21,530 nt of DNA from contig DBRK01000011.1 of NCBI GenBank assembly GCA_002306315.1, positions 1-21,530 on the forward strand. Reading direction: 5' to 3'. Position 1 is the stretch's first letter. Each line of letters begins with the position of its first letter. The notes below the pieces were generated by a model. The model had not been told where the DNA came from, did not search any database, and saw nothing but the letters and a program-made list of their open reading frames with translations. A program made the position numbers and the translations under genes. The DNA comes from Patescibacteria group bacterium UBA1370 (GTDB lineage: Bacteria; Patescibacteriota; Microgenomatia; UBA1400; PJMF01). Positions 14,646-21,462 of this stretch are shown in pieces.

Positions 14646-14882
14646 CTATGCTCCTGGGGTGAAGCCGAAAAGCAGATATACTAAACCACCAGACAAGGCT
14701 AGGAACAAGACAAAAAAGCCCAGATTAGATTTTAGTCCTTTGAGTGATTGTTCCGGATTGGGTGAGTCAGAGCTGATAAGAATGACCACCGCAACAGAGA
14801 CCCACAAGGCTGCCCGAGCAACTACCGACCACATACTGTTGGCAGAAAAAATCAACACAGCAATTTGGCCGAGTGTTTCCAT
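14646..14882 (-). CDS. Small two-helix membrane protein, unknown
   Basis: The product is about 78 aa. It has two hydrophobic segments, at residues about 20-36 (WSVVARAALWVSVAVVILIS with its flank) and about 54-74 (LGFFVLFLALSGGLVYLLFG). They are joined by a polar loop containing SDSPNPEQSLKGLKSN. Start ATG 14882 gives METLGQIAVLIF; the frame extends further upstream to 14969 without support. SecG has a similar size and topology, but its conserved Gly-rich cytoplasmic loop is missing, so I do not assign it. It is divergent from tRNA-Leu and convergent with dnaB. Confidence 0.55.
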   Translation of the reverse strand: METLGQIAVLIFSANSMWSVVARAALWVSVAVVILISSDSPNPEQSLKGLKSNLGFFVLFLALSGGLVYLLFGFTPGA

Positions 14883-14985
14883 ACATCTACTATGGAAGAT
14901 TTGCGGAAAAAATGCAAGACTGCCTGGCGTATAGCGTGCTTTAGCAGATACGGTCAATTGAGAGCGCATCCAGGCGGTAATGGTG

Positions 14986-14991
14986 TATAAT
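14986..14991 (+). promoter_or_regulatory. -10 box of tRNA-Leu
   Basis: A perfect TATAAT ends 20 nt before the mature 5' end of tRNA-Leu at 15012. TTGAGA at 14958 is too far away (22 bp) to be a good -35 box. Confidence 0.5.
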
Positions 14992-15011
14992 TGCCGATGT
15001 AAAACTCAGAA

Positions 15012-15097
15012 GCCGTGGTGGCGGAACTGGTAGACGCGCGGGACTCAAAATCCCGTTCTCCTCACCGAGAGTGTGGGTTCGATTCCCACCCACGGCA
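15012..15097 (+). tRNA. tRNA-Leu (anticodon CAA)
   Basis: This 86-nt class II tRNA has an acceptor GCCGTGG/CCACGGC and an anticodon stem CGGGA/TCCCG around CTCAAAA, giving anticodon CAA for UUG. The long variable arm has a CTC/GAG-type stem (TTCTC...GAGAG), and the T arm GTGGG/CCCAC has loop TTCGATT. The discriminator is A and is followed by CAG, so CCA is not encoded. Confidence 0.96.
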
Positions 15098-15129
15098 CAG
15101 GTAAGGCAAGATTCTCCCAATAGTATGAA

Positions 15130-15321
15130 TTATCTCTTTAATTGTTTGCCTGAGAATTTCTCGTATCGATTGGCGGCTCGTCGTTGAAGCAGTCTTATTA
15201 TAGGTAAAAGGAATGCTAGACATCCCCCGTTTTCATTGAGTTGTTCTTCAATTATCTGCAACTGATAATAATTAATTTCATCGTGATTGGGTTGAGGAAG
15301 CTCTTGCTCTGCTGGTTTCAT
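15130..15321 (-). CDS. Small hypothetical protein
   Basis: The 63-aa ORF starts MKPAEQELPQPNHDEINYYQ. It has an acidic/polar N-half, a short hydrophobic stretch (GGCLAFLLPIIRLL, about 32-45) and a basic C-terminus (RRAANRYEKFSGKQLKR). I recognise no family and see no clear Shine-Dalgarno. Its amino-acid pattern is plausible for a small peripheral or single-span membrane protein. It lies between tRNA-Leu and another minus-strand membrane gene. Confidence 0.35.
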   Translation of the reverse strand: MKPAEQELPQPNHDEINYYQLQIIEEQLNENGGCLAFLLPIIRLLQRRAANRYEKFSGKQLKR

Positions 15322-15402
15322 AGCGCATAAATAAATAGTTCTTACTAGGACAAATCATATCATCATTGAAGGACATAGTCTATCGAGCAGTACTTTTGAA
15401 AT

Positions 15403-15849
15403 TTACCGCAAAAACCAAATGGCAATGATTAAGATCACCTGGGGTAGCAAGCCAAGGGGCATATTCAGCGTGGAATGATGGAAAAAGCCGTGGAAGTTGT
15501 TGACAGGCTTGAGGAGCCGCGGCTCCCATTTCAAAAAATTGCGCGGCGCTTCCAGCAAATCTGGAGCGATACCGGTTAAAGCGCCTGCCCAGATGTGATA
15601 ACGAATGTCATCAGCGCCTAGTTGGAAAAAATACCAGATTAAACCAATGGAAATAATCAACTCAGCTATTTCTAGCATTATAGCAGTGCTGCGTTTGCGC
15701 CGACCGGTTGATAATCCGGTGCCGACATCCCAGTGAGGGATCCAGTCCTGAAGATAATGAAAAGCCAAAGTTGCAGGTATATATACTGCCGGATGGGGTA
15801 TTTTGCTAGCTATAAAGGCTCCGGTTAAGGTATGGGGAATGGACAGCAT
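15403..15849 (-). CDS. Multi-pass membrane protein, possibly YdjM/DUF457-like metal-dependent hydrolase
   Basis: The product is about 148 aa with four hydrophobic segments. Polar motifs sit at membrane edges: IPHTLTGAFIA near the start, HYLQDWIPHWD at about 30-40, GIAPDLLEA at about 98, and FHGFFHHST at about 122-130. The repeated His/Asp pattern resembles membrane-bound metal-dependent hydrolase families, but I cannot fix the family. ATG 15849 is chosen because an extended -10 box precedes it by 10 nt. The frame reaches 15951, but that part overlaps the promoter. It is divergent from the Lgt-like gene. Confidence 0.6.
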   Translation of the reverse strand: MLSIPHTLTGAFIASKIPHPAVYIPATLAFHYLQDWIPHWDVGTGLSTGRRKRSTAIMLEIAELIISIGLIWYFFQLGADDIRYHIWAGALTGIAPDLLEAPRNFLKWEPRLLKPVNNFHGFFHHSTLNMPLGLLPQVILIIAIWFLR

Positions 15850-15859
15850 AGCGAAGCAT

Positions 15860-15868
15860 AGTATATCA
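15860..15868 (-). promoter_or_regulatory. Extended -10 promoter of the membrane-protein gene (near-leaderless)
   Basis: The minus strand reads TGA-TATACT at 15868-15860, 10 nt before ATG 15849. Confidence 0.5.
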
Positions 15869-15960
15869 GACCGGCGTTGATGTACAATACAGGCTAGCAA
15901 GGCAAACAACCTAACCGGCGTAGGAATGATGCCCAATATCAAGTAGTTCAAGGAGTGCGC

Positions 15961-16803
15961 GTGTTTCCGACTTTATTTTCTCTTGGCCCCCTGTCTATCA
16001 AAACCTTGAGCGTTTTTTTGGCGCTGGCTTTTATCATGAGTAGTTTTATATTTTGGCGGCGGGGCAGGGAAGAGCACTATAAGGAAGACCAGCTCTTTGA
16101 CGGTTTTCTACTTTCGGTGGTAGTGGGGCTGTTGGCGGCAAGAATTGGTTTTATCATTATGCACTTCGGACAGTTTGGGGCGTCGGTTGTGCAGATGCTG
16201 GATATTGTCAGTAATCCGGGATTCAGTGGCCTGGCTGGAGTAGTGGTGGCTGGTTTGTATCTGTACCGGTTTGCTCAGCGTAACAAATGGGACGCCTATG
16301 AGATTATGGATTTCTGGGCAACGGCCATGGCACTTGGGCTGGCGATTGTATATACCGGTATGTTTTTTGATGGCAGCGGCTATGGGTACGCCACTGGTTT
16401 GCCATGGGGAGTAGTTTTTCCGGGGGTGGTGGAGCCGCATCATCCAGCGCAGTTGTATCTGGCTGGGTTCTACATGTTGCTTTTTTGGTATTTGTCTTGG
16501 GTGGAGTACCGGTACCGGACTTTTGAGTGGTACCGTTCCGGTAAGAAAACGGCTCAAACCGGATTTGTTATTTCCAGCTTTGTGATTGCTAGCGGTTTTA
16601 TGCAGGTGTTGCTGACATTTGTAAAACCTCCGCTGATGACTTTAGCTTTTGTTAATGTCGACAGGCTGATTGCTTTTGTGCATCTCATCGCCGGGATACT
16701 GATGCTTTATGTCCGGGCTGGCCGGGTGCTGCCTTTCTCGGAGGAAAGCCGCAAGCGCAAAGCCCGCTTAGAGCGGCTGAAGTCTGAACAAATGCAGCAT
16801 TAG
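15961..16803 (+). CDS. Lgt-family (prolipoprotein diacylglyceryl transferase-like) membrane protein, divergent
   Basis: The 280-aa protein has about seven membrane segments. The Lgt layout is visible: FPTLFSLGPLSIKTLSVFLA at the start, VVVGLLAARIGFII in the second segment, and EPHHPAQLYLAGFYMLLFWY matching the HPsQLYE motif. Lgt attaches diacylglycerol to the lipobox cysteine. However, several residues important in E. coli Lgt seem replaced. The His-Gly of FHGG is FSGL, the R-x-x-N of GRIGNF is absent in ALGLAIVYTG, and no late arginine/glutamate pair is clear. Start GTG 15961 is set by AAGGAG at 15950-15955, 5 nt upstream. It is followed by lspA, its pathway partner, so a lipoprotein role is likely but catalysis is uncertain. 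Confidence 0.8.
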   Translation: MFPTLFSLGPLSIKTLSVFLALAFIMSSFIFWRRGREEHYKEDQLFDGFLLSVVVGLLAARIGFIIMHFGQFGASVVQMLDIVSNPGFSGLAGVVVAGLYLYRFAQRNKWDAYEIMDFWATAMALGLAIVYTGMFFDGSGYGYATGLPWGVVFPGVVEPHHPAQLYLAGFYMLLFWYLSWVEYRYRTFEWYRSGKKTAQTGFVISSFVIASGFMQVLLTFVKPPLMTLAFVNVDRLIAFVHLIAGILMLYVRAGRVLPFSEESRKRKARLERLKSEQMQH

Positions 16804-16857
16804 TATGTTTAACATGTAAAAACCGGACGATGGTTAATTAAGCAAACAGAAAGTTAG

Positions 16858-17286
16858 ATGCTGATGTCCCCAAAGCTGGCGGCTGGGTTGTTAGTTACCT
16901 TGGCCGCAGACCAAGTTTCTAAATGGGTGGCCGCAGAAGTTGGTATGCGGGTGGATATCAACCCCGGCGTTTCCTTCCGGCTTTTTGCCGGGGCCAGTCC
17001 GGCAGTCCTGATGTTTTTGGCAGTGATGACGATAGTGGTGCTGGCTGTGGGCTTGCGGGATATTTGGCAAAAGCACCCGGCGGCAGCGGGACTGTTTTTT
17101 GGCGGGGCGGTGTCAAATTTGCTGGATCGGGTGTGGTTTGGTGGGGTGCGGGACTGGCTGCCGCTGCCGCTGACCGGGATTCACAACAACCTGGCGGATT
17201 ATGCAGTAGTACTGAGCCTGCTCTTTGTTGCTTATCAGTTAGTATTTAACAGCAGCTACACAGCAAATCATGAGAAAAAAATTTGA
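16858..17286 (+). CDS. lspA: Lipoprotein signal peptidase (signal peptidase II)
   Basis: The 142-aa, four-helix aspartyl protease removes signal peptides from prolipoproteins. Family motifs are present: DQVSK (Asp18), NPGVSFRLF, GGAVSNLLDRV with the first catalytic Asp90, and HNNLADYAV with the second catalytic Asp114. It is slightly shorter than E. coli LspA (164 aa), mainly in loops. ATG 16858 and ATG 16864 are both possible starts; neither has a strong Shine-Dalgarno. It lies 54 nt after the Lgt-like gene and overlaps the pseudouridine synthase gene by 17 nt. Confidence 0.93.
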   Translation: MLMSPKLAAGLLVTLAADQVSKWVAAEVGMRVDINPGVSFRLFAGASPAVLMFLAVMTIVVLAVGLRDIWQKHPAAAGLFFGGAVSNLLDRVWFGGVRDWLPLPLTGIHNNLADYAVVLSLLFVAYQLVFNSSYTANHEKKI

Positions 17287-18106
17287 ACTACCGGTGTTAT
17301 TTGAAGATCAGGATGTGTTAGCTGTAAACAAGCCGCATGGGGTAGTAGTCAACCGCTCGCAGTCTTATGCTGATCAGACGGTTCAGGATTGGATGGAGGA
17401 GCATTTGGCGGGCAAAGAGTGGGCTGAAGGCTGGCAAAATATGGTTGGCGCAGATTTCGATCCCCAATATGGTTCTCCGGAAGAAATTTTTGCAGACAGG
17501 ATAGGCATGGTTCACCGCCTAGACAAGGACACCAGCGGCGTGTTGGTTTTGGCCAAAAATCCCGGGGCCTTGGTAAACTTGCTCCGGCAATTCCGGGAAC
17601 GACTGGTCACCAAGGAATACTTATGTTTGACGCATGGCAAATTTCGGGATGAGTCGGGGGTGATTGCCGCGCCGATTGGCCGCCGGCTGGCCAACCGTAA
17701 GCTTTTTGGAGTGGTGCCCGATGGCCGGCCGGCTGAAACTCACTTTCAAGTTCTGAAGTTTTATCCTGATTTCCGCCAAGATTTGTTGCCTCAGGAGAAA
17801 CAAAACCTGCGTTTCAGCCTCTATCAAGGCTTCTCTCTGGTATCGTGCTTTCCCAAAACCGGCCGCACCCACCAAATCAGAGTGCACTTGCAACATATCG
17901 GCCACCCGATTGTCGGCGATAGTGTTTATACCGGCAAGAAACGTGCCCGGTTGGATATGCACTGGGCGCCGCGGCAATTTTTACATGCCCGGGCTTTGCA
18001 GTTGCAGCATCCGCGCACCGGCAAAACACTAAACCTCCAGGCTCCATTGCTTGATGATTTAAATGATGTGTTGCGGTTTGTTGGGGAAGAGTCGTACAAT
18101 GGCTAG
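17270..18106 (+). CDS. RluA-family pseudouridine synthase
   Basis: The 278-aa enzyme isomerises uridine to pseudouridine in rRNA or tRNA. The catalytic motif HRLDKDTSG contains Asp85. VLFEDQDVLAVNKPHGVVV starts the fold, and PKTGRTHQIRVHLQHIGHPI followed by VGDSVY is the conserved late block. There is no N-terminal S4 RNA-binding domain, unlike RluD and RluC. An insertion of about 30 residues lies between the first motif and the catalytic loop. The target uridine cannot be predicted. It starts inside the end of lspA (17-nt overlap), suggesting translational coupling. Confidence 0.92.
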   Translation: MRKKFELPVLFEDQDVLAVNKPHGVVVNRSQSYADQTVQDWMEEHLAGKEWAEGWQNMVGADFDPQYGSPEEIFADRIGMVHRLDKDTSGVLVLAKNPGALVNLLRQFRERLVTKEYLCLTHGKFRDESGVIAAPIGRRLANRKLFGVVPDGRPAETHFQVLKFYPDFRQDLLPQEKQNLRFSLYQGFSLVSCFPKTGRTHQIRVHLQHIGHPIVGDSVYTGKKRARLDMHWAPRQFLHARALQLQHPRTGKTLNLQAPLLDDLNDVLRFVGEESYNG

Positions 18107-18713
18107 CACTATGGAATTTAAAGAAATCGTTTTCCCCGGAGAAGAAACAAAATTTATCGCCCCGACCTGGAATGATCTCCAGGAGTTGGCATTTATCGTG
18201 GCAACTGAGATTAGAAAAGACGGCAAGAAGTTTGACCGAATTGTGACTCTAGCCAAGGGCGGCTGGCCGATGACTCGGTCTTTGGTAGATTTTCTGGAAG
18301 TTGGCCAGGTAGCCAGTATCGGTGTCAAGTTTTATCAAGGCATCAACCGCCGCTTAAATCGGCCGGAAATTTACCAAGATTTGCCCATCGAGCTCAAAGG
18401 CGAGAAGGTGCTGCTTTTTGATGATGTGGCAGACACCGGCGAATCCTTGGAATTTACCACTGAATATCTCAAGGGACACGGTGAAGCTGAAGTGACTACG
18501 GCGGCATTGTTTTACAAACCTCATTCGCTCTACCAACCGGAGTATTATGGAGCAAAGACCAGCGCTTGGATAATTTTTCCTTACGACATGGTTGAGTCTT
18601 TCCACGTTCTTGGCAAAAAGTGGCGGGATAAAGGCTTGTCTGACCGGGAATGCCGGGAGAGGTTTGGCGAACTGGGATTTCAAAAGCGCTATATTGATTA
18701 CTATTTCACCTGA
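18099..18713 (+). CDS. Phosphoribosyltransferase (COG2236/Hpt1-like)
   Basis: The 204-aa type I PRTase has the PRPP-binding loop VLLFDDVADTGESL, with DDVADTG at residues 108-114. An N-terminal FDRIVTLAKGGWPMTRSL block supplies the PPi-loop. SFHVLGKKWRDKGLSDREC near the end resembles COG2236 members, often annotated as hypoxanthine/guanine or xanthine PRTases. ATG 18099 overlaps the previous gene by 8 nt and has GGAAGAG upstream. ATG 18111 is an alternative that would be near-leaderless behind TACAAT (18095-18100). It is last in the lgt-like/lspA/rluA run. Purine salvage is the likely but unproven role. Confidence 0.85.
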   Translation: MASTMEFKEIVFPGEETKFIAPTWNDLQELAFIVATEIRKDGKKFDRIVTLAKGGWPMTRSLVDFLEVGQVASIGVKFYQGINRRLNRPEIYQDLPIELKGEKVLLFDDVADTGESLEFTTEYLKGHGEAEVTTAALFYKPHSLYQPEYYGAKTSAWIIFPYDMVESFHVLGKKWRDKGLSDRECRERFGELGFQKRYIDYYFT

Positions 18714-18824
18714 TTTTGCTCCTTTTTTATGAGCAGTCTCAAATTGCTAGAATCTTGGCTGCTATGACGGCGGTTATAACTCATCCTGTTGATGATTAAT
18801 ATCCTATAAAAAGCAAATTAGGTC

Positions 18825-18852
18825 TTGATTTCACTTTATTGCTCTGTATAAT
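18825..18852 (+). promoter_or_regulatory. Promoter of the candidate ncRNA
   Basis: TTGATT (18825-18830), a 16-bp spacer and a perfect TATAAT (18847-18852) form one of the best plus-strand promoters in the window. The predicted start is near 18859. The preceding gap from 18714 holds no gene or clear terminator that I can see. Confidence 0.65.
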
Positions 18853-18858
18853 GCCTTT

Positions 18859-19098
18859 AAATTCATACATATTCGGTGTGTAGCGGAAGCATCGCAAAAC
18901 GCTTTCGCTCCCAAGCAACAATCCTAGTTGGCCTATAAGCCGGCTGGGGGGATACCAAGTGAGCAGAAAGCAGTTAGCGATGTTTTTTATTACCAGAATA
19001 TTGAAATAGTGAAAATTATGAGGCTGCATAATCAACACACTATTAAGCAATTTATTTTAGAAGGGTGGGGGAGTCGCGCCTAATCAGCGCGATTTTTT
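18859..19098 (+). ncRNA. Candidate structured non-coding RNA or riboswitch-like leader, about 240 nt
   Basis: The element is bounded by a promoter and an intrinsic terminator and contains no credible ORF. A closing helix pairs 18869-18878 with 18991-19001 (10 bp, one bulged A at 18995). Within it are hairpin 1 (18882-18890 with 18901-18909, 9 bp) and hairpin 2 (18923-18932 with 18939-18948, 10 bp, loop CTATAA). The hairpin 1 loop base ATCGC (18891-18895) can form a pseudoknot with GCGAT (18977-18981). Hairpin 3 has two stacked parts: 19005-19011 with 19038-19044, and 19015-19020 with 19027-19032. I could not match tmRNA, RNase P, SRP or 6S signatures. It may be free-standing or regulate the ORF at 19104. 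Confidence 0.6.
19074..19098 (+). terminator. Intrinsic terminator between the ncRNA and the next ORF
   Basis: TCGCGC (19074-19079) pairs with GCGCGA (19087-19092) around CTAATCA, followed by six Ts. It ends 5 nt before ATG 19104, which is where a terminator-type riboswitch or an RNA 3' end would place it. Confidence 0.8.
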
Positions 19099-19103
19099 GT
19101 GGT

Positions 19104-19952
19104 ATGGCAACAATCGAGGCAGAAAAAAATTTTTATCAAAATTTTGGAGTAGGTACTGCTGAGGAAGTCGCTAGGTCGTATAGGGTAGAGGTTCTTAATG
19201 AGATAGCAGGTGAGGTTGCAATGCTCCTAGTTTGTACCGGTAATCCACAGAAAGTTGAAAACTATGTTAAGATGATGAGCTACTTTTCGGGGAGACAGAT
19301 GAGGTCAGGAGAGGTCGTTGTTTGGAGTAGACATACTTATCAGGAACCAAAATTCGTCGATCCTGTTGCTGTGGCGGAATCCAAAGTTAATCAAGCAAGA
19401 TTGAACCCAAGTGAGAGAGGCAAATATGGAATACCAGAAAATTATGCGGCTATTGCTGGTGATATAAATGCGTTTGCTCAAAATAGAGATGGTGAATTAA
19501 CAATCTTACATCAACTTTCACGTTTGAACCGGGCGCTCACACCAGAAGAGGTAGGTCTTGTACGTCAGATGTTGATAAGACGTTATCACGACCTTCCAAA
19601 AGAGAATGGTCATGGAAAAATACTATATGAGACAGGGACTTACATTCGAAATGGCAGGGAAGCTGGATTTGGAGATAAAATTGAAATTACTTATGGACCA
19701 ATAGATATTGAATTGCTTGATCGGTACTTTGCACAAGCTGTTGAGAGTGGTTTAATAATGTGCTCGAATATGCAGATGGCTGCTATTGAATGTTTAATCG
19801 AGAGTGAAGCAATACTGAGTATTTCAATTTTGCCAAGAGAATTAGAACTAAAAGGGTATACGCTGAAGCACCTGAGACGAGCTCCGACTCCTGCATTATT
19901 ATTGAAGATACTGGAAACAGTATTAACAAACATACCAATCCACAGTTATTAA
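19104..19952 (+). CDS. Hypothetical protein with remote Maf/Ham1 (ITPase-fold) resemblance
   Basis: The product is about 282 aa. LLVCTGNPQKVENY (TGNPQK at 45-50) resembles the N-terminal nucleotide-binding loop of Maf and Ham1 NTP pyrophosphatases. AIAGDINAFAQ (Asp120) could correspond to the GADT or ADDSG block, and PIDIELLDRYFAQAVESG resembles the Maf helix before its AGG motif. Typical Maf and Ham1 proteins are about 190-200 aa, so this one is long. The gene is visibly AT-richer than its neighbours. ATG 19104 follows a terminator directly and has no Shine-Dalgarno; a GTG at 19065 would lie upstream of that terminator. The function assignment is tentative; it may be horizontally acquired. 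Confidence 0.65.
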   Translation: MATIEAEKNFYQNFGVGTAEEVARSYRVEVLNEIAGEVAMLLVCTGNPQKVENYVKMMSYFSGRQMRSGEVVVWSRHTYQEPKFVDPVAVAESKVNQARLNPSERGKYGIPENYAAIAGDINAFAQNRDGELTILHQLSRLNRALTPEEVGLVRQMLIRRYHDLPKENGHGKILYETGTYIRNGREAGFGDKIEITYGPIDIELLDRYFAQAVESGLIMCSNMQMAAIECLIESEAILSISILPRELELKGYTLKHLRRAPTPALLLKILETVLTNIPIHSY

Positions 19953-20023
19953 AAATTTCTATACCAATTTTCAAAATCATTAAACCTTAGGTGGTAGGAG
20001 AGAGTTTTGTATCAAGAAAACTT

Positions 20024-20032
20024 TGCTATACT
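20024..20032 (+). promoter_or_regulatory. Extended -10 promoter upstream of glyA
   Basis: TGC-TATACT occupies 20024-20032. The predicted start is near 20039, just before a short ORF at 20042 and about 110 nt upstream of glyA. No strong -35 box is seen. Confidence 0.55.
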
Positions 20033-20041
20033 AACCCCACC

Positions 20042-20089
20042 ATGATCAAAACCCGCTTTCCTCACCAGACCTGTTTTTCCACCTCCTGA
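20042..20089 (+). CDS. Possible 15-aa leader peptide upstream of glyA
   Basis: ATG 20042 opens 9 nt after the -10 box and encodes MIKTRFPHQTCFSTS before TGA 20087. The geometry matches the near-leaderless genes of this window. The peptide is short enough to be chance. It ends 59 nt before the glyA start and could affect access to the glyA ribosome-binding site. Confidence 0.35.
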   Translation: MIKTRFPHQTCFSTS

Positions 20090-20148
20090 TTTTGGCTCTT
20101 GTTGAATCGCAAAAAAGCGGCTTACATCAAGTAATTTTAAGGAATTCC

Positions 20149-21462
20149 ATGTCAGAAATTGTTTTTAACATAATCGAAAAAGAAGAGCAGCGCCAAAAGG
20201 AAATGGTTGGACTAATTCCTTCAGAAAATCACATTTCACCAGAGGTGCGCAAAGCGCTTGGCAGTGTGCTATCCAGCAAGTATTCCGAGGGTTATCCCGG
20301 TCGCCGCTATTACGAAGGCAACCAGTTTATTGATGAAATTGAAAACTTGGCTCGGGACCGGGTCAAAAAACTCTTAGGAGTGCCGTATGTCAACGTGCAG
20401 CCGTATTCCGGTTCGCCCGCCAATAGTGCTATTTATTTTGCAATCCTAGAGCCGGGCGAGACCATCATGGGTTTGAAGTTGGCTATGGGCGGGCATTTGA
20501 CTCACGGCCACCCTCAGGTGACTTTTTCCGGCCGTTATTACAACTCGGTGCAGTATGGAGTAGACAAGGAAGCGCGGATTGATTTTGCGGGCTTACGCAA
20601 GCTAGCGCATGAGCATAAACCCAAGGTGATTGTGGCCGGCAACACTGCTTATCCTTTTGAACTTGATTTTAAAGCTTTTAGAGAAATTGCCGACGAGGTT
20701 GGAGCTTGGTTGATGGCCGATATTTCTCACATCACCGGTTTAGTGGTCGCTGGCGAGCATCCGTCGCCGGTGCCTTACGCCGACATCATTATGACCACCA
20801 CCCACAAGACTTTCCGGGGACCGCGCGGAGCAATGATCTTGGTGACGGAGCGTGGTTTGGAGCGCGACCCCGACCTGGGCAAAAAGATTGATGCCTCCAT
20901 TATTCCCGGCCTTCAGGGCGGGCCGCACAACGCCACCACCGCCGGTATTGCAATCGCCGCCGCCGAGGCCATGCGGCCCGAGTTTAAGAACTATGCCAAA
21001 CAGATCTGCCGCAACGCGGACGCGCTGGCCGGACGCCTGATGGAACACGGCCTCAAGCTGGTGGGTGATGGCACCGAAACTCACCTGATGGTGGTGGATT
21101 TGACCAGCTACGGTGATGGTTTCGGCACCCAGGTGGCTTATGCTATGGATGTGGCCGGCATTTATGCCAACCGCAACACCATTCCTAACGAACCATGTTC
21201 GCCGTTTTATCCGTCGGGGTTACGGCTAGGGACACCACTGGTGACGACCAGGGGCATGAAGGAAGAGGAGATGGTGCAAATAGCCGACTGGATTTTCCGA
21301 GTTATCGAGCATATCAAGGAGGAGCAGCTGCCAACCGACAAGAAAAAATGGGGTAAATTCATCAAGGACTTCAAAAAGCGGGCTGACCAAGATACAGAGC
21401 TGCAAAAAATCCGCACCGAGGTCAAGGTAATGGCGGAGAGGTTTCCGCTTTTCAGATGGTAG
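20149..21462 (+). CDS. glyA: Serine hydroxymethyltransferase
   Basis: The 437-aa PLP enzyme converts serine and tetrahydrofolate to glycine and 5,10-methylene-THF, the main source of one-carbon units. The N-terminal block LIPSENHISPEV, then KYSEGYPGRRYYEGNQFID are diagnostic. DISHITGLVV holds the cofactor-contacting Asp191 and His194. The PLP lysine is Lys220 in TTTHKTFRGPRGAM, and the late block SGLRLGTPLVTTRGM binds substrate carboxylate. ATG 20149 is chosen because AAGGA lies 5 nt upstream and family N-termini fit. A TTG at 20092 in the same frame adds 19 unsupported residues. The window ends 68 nt later with nothing recognisable. Confidence 0.97.
   Translation: MSEIVFNIIEKEEQRQKEMVGLIPSENHISPEVRKALGSVLSSKYSEGYPGRRYYEGNQFIDEIENLARDRVKKLLGVPYVNVQPYSGSPANSAIYFAILEPGETIMGLKLAMGGHLTHGHPQVTFSGRYYNSVQYGVDKEARIDFAGLRKLAHEHKPKVIVAGNTAYPFELDFKAFREIADEVGAWLMADISHITGLVVAGEHPSPVPYADIIMTTTHKTFRGPRGAMILVTERGLERDPDLGKKIDASIIPGLQGGPHNATTAGIAIAAAEAMRPEFKNYAKQICRNADALAGRLMEHGLKLVGDGTETHLMVVDLTSYGDGFGTQVAYAMDVAGIYANRNTIPNEPCSPFYPSGLRLGTPLVTTRGMKEEEMVQIADWIFRVIEHIKEEQLPTDKKKWGKFIKDFKKRADQDTELQKIRTEVKVMAERFPLFRW

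Noticed and set aside
14646..14882. SecG assignment for the small two-helix protein
   Set aside because: Size and topology fit, but the conserved Gln/Gly-rich loop of SecG is missing.
18796..19050. 84-aa minus-strand ORF across the ncRNA region
   Set aside because: No start signal; the plus-strand promoter, helices and terminator explain the region better.
18859..19098. tmRNA, RNase P RNA, SRP RNA or 6S RNA
   Set aside because: No tRNA-like ends, no GAGGAAAGTCC-type block, no SRP GGAAGGAAGCAG loop and no single long rod with a central bubble.
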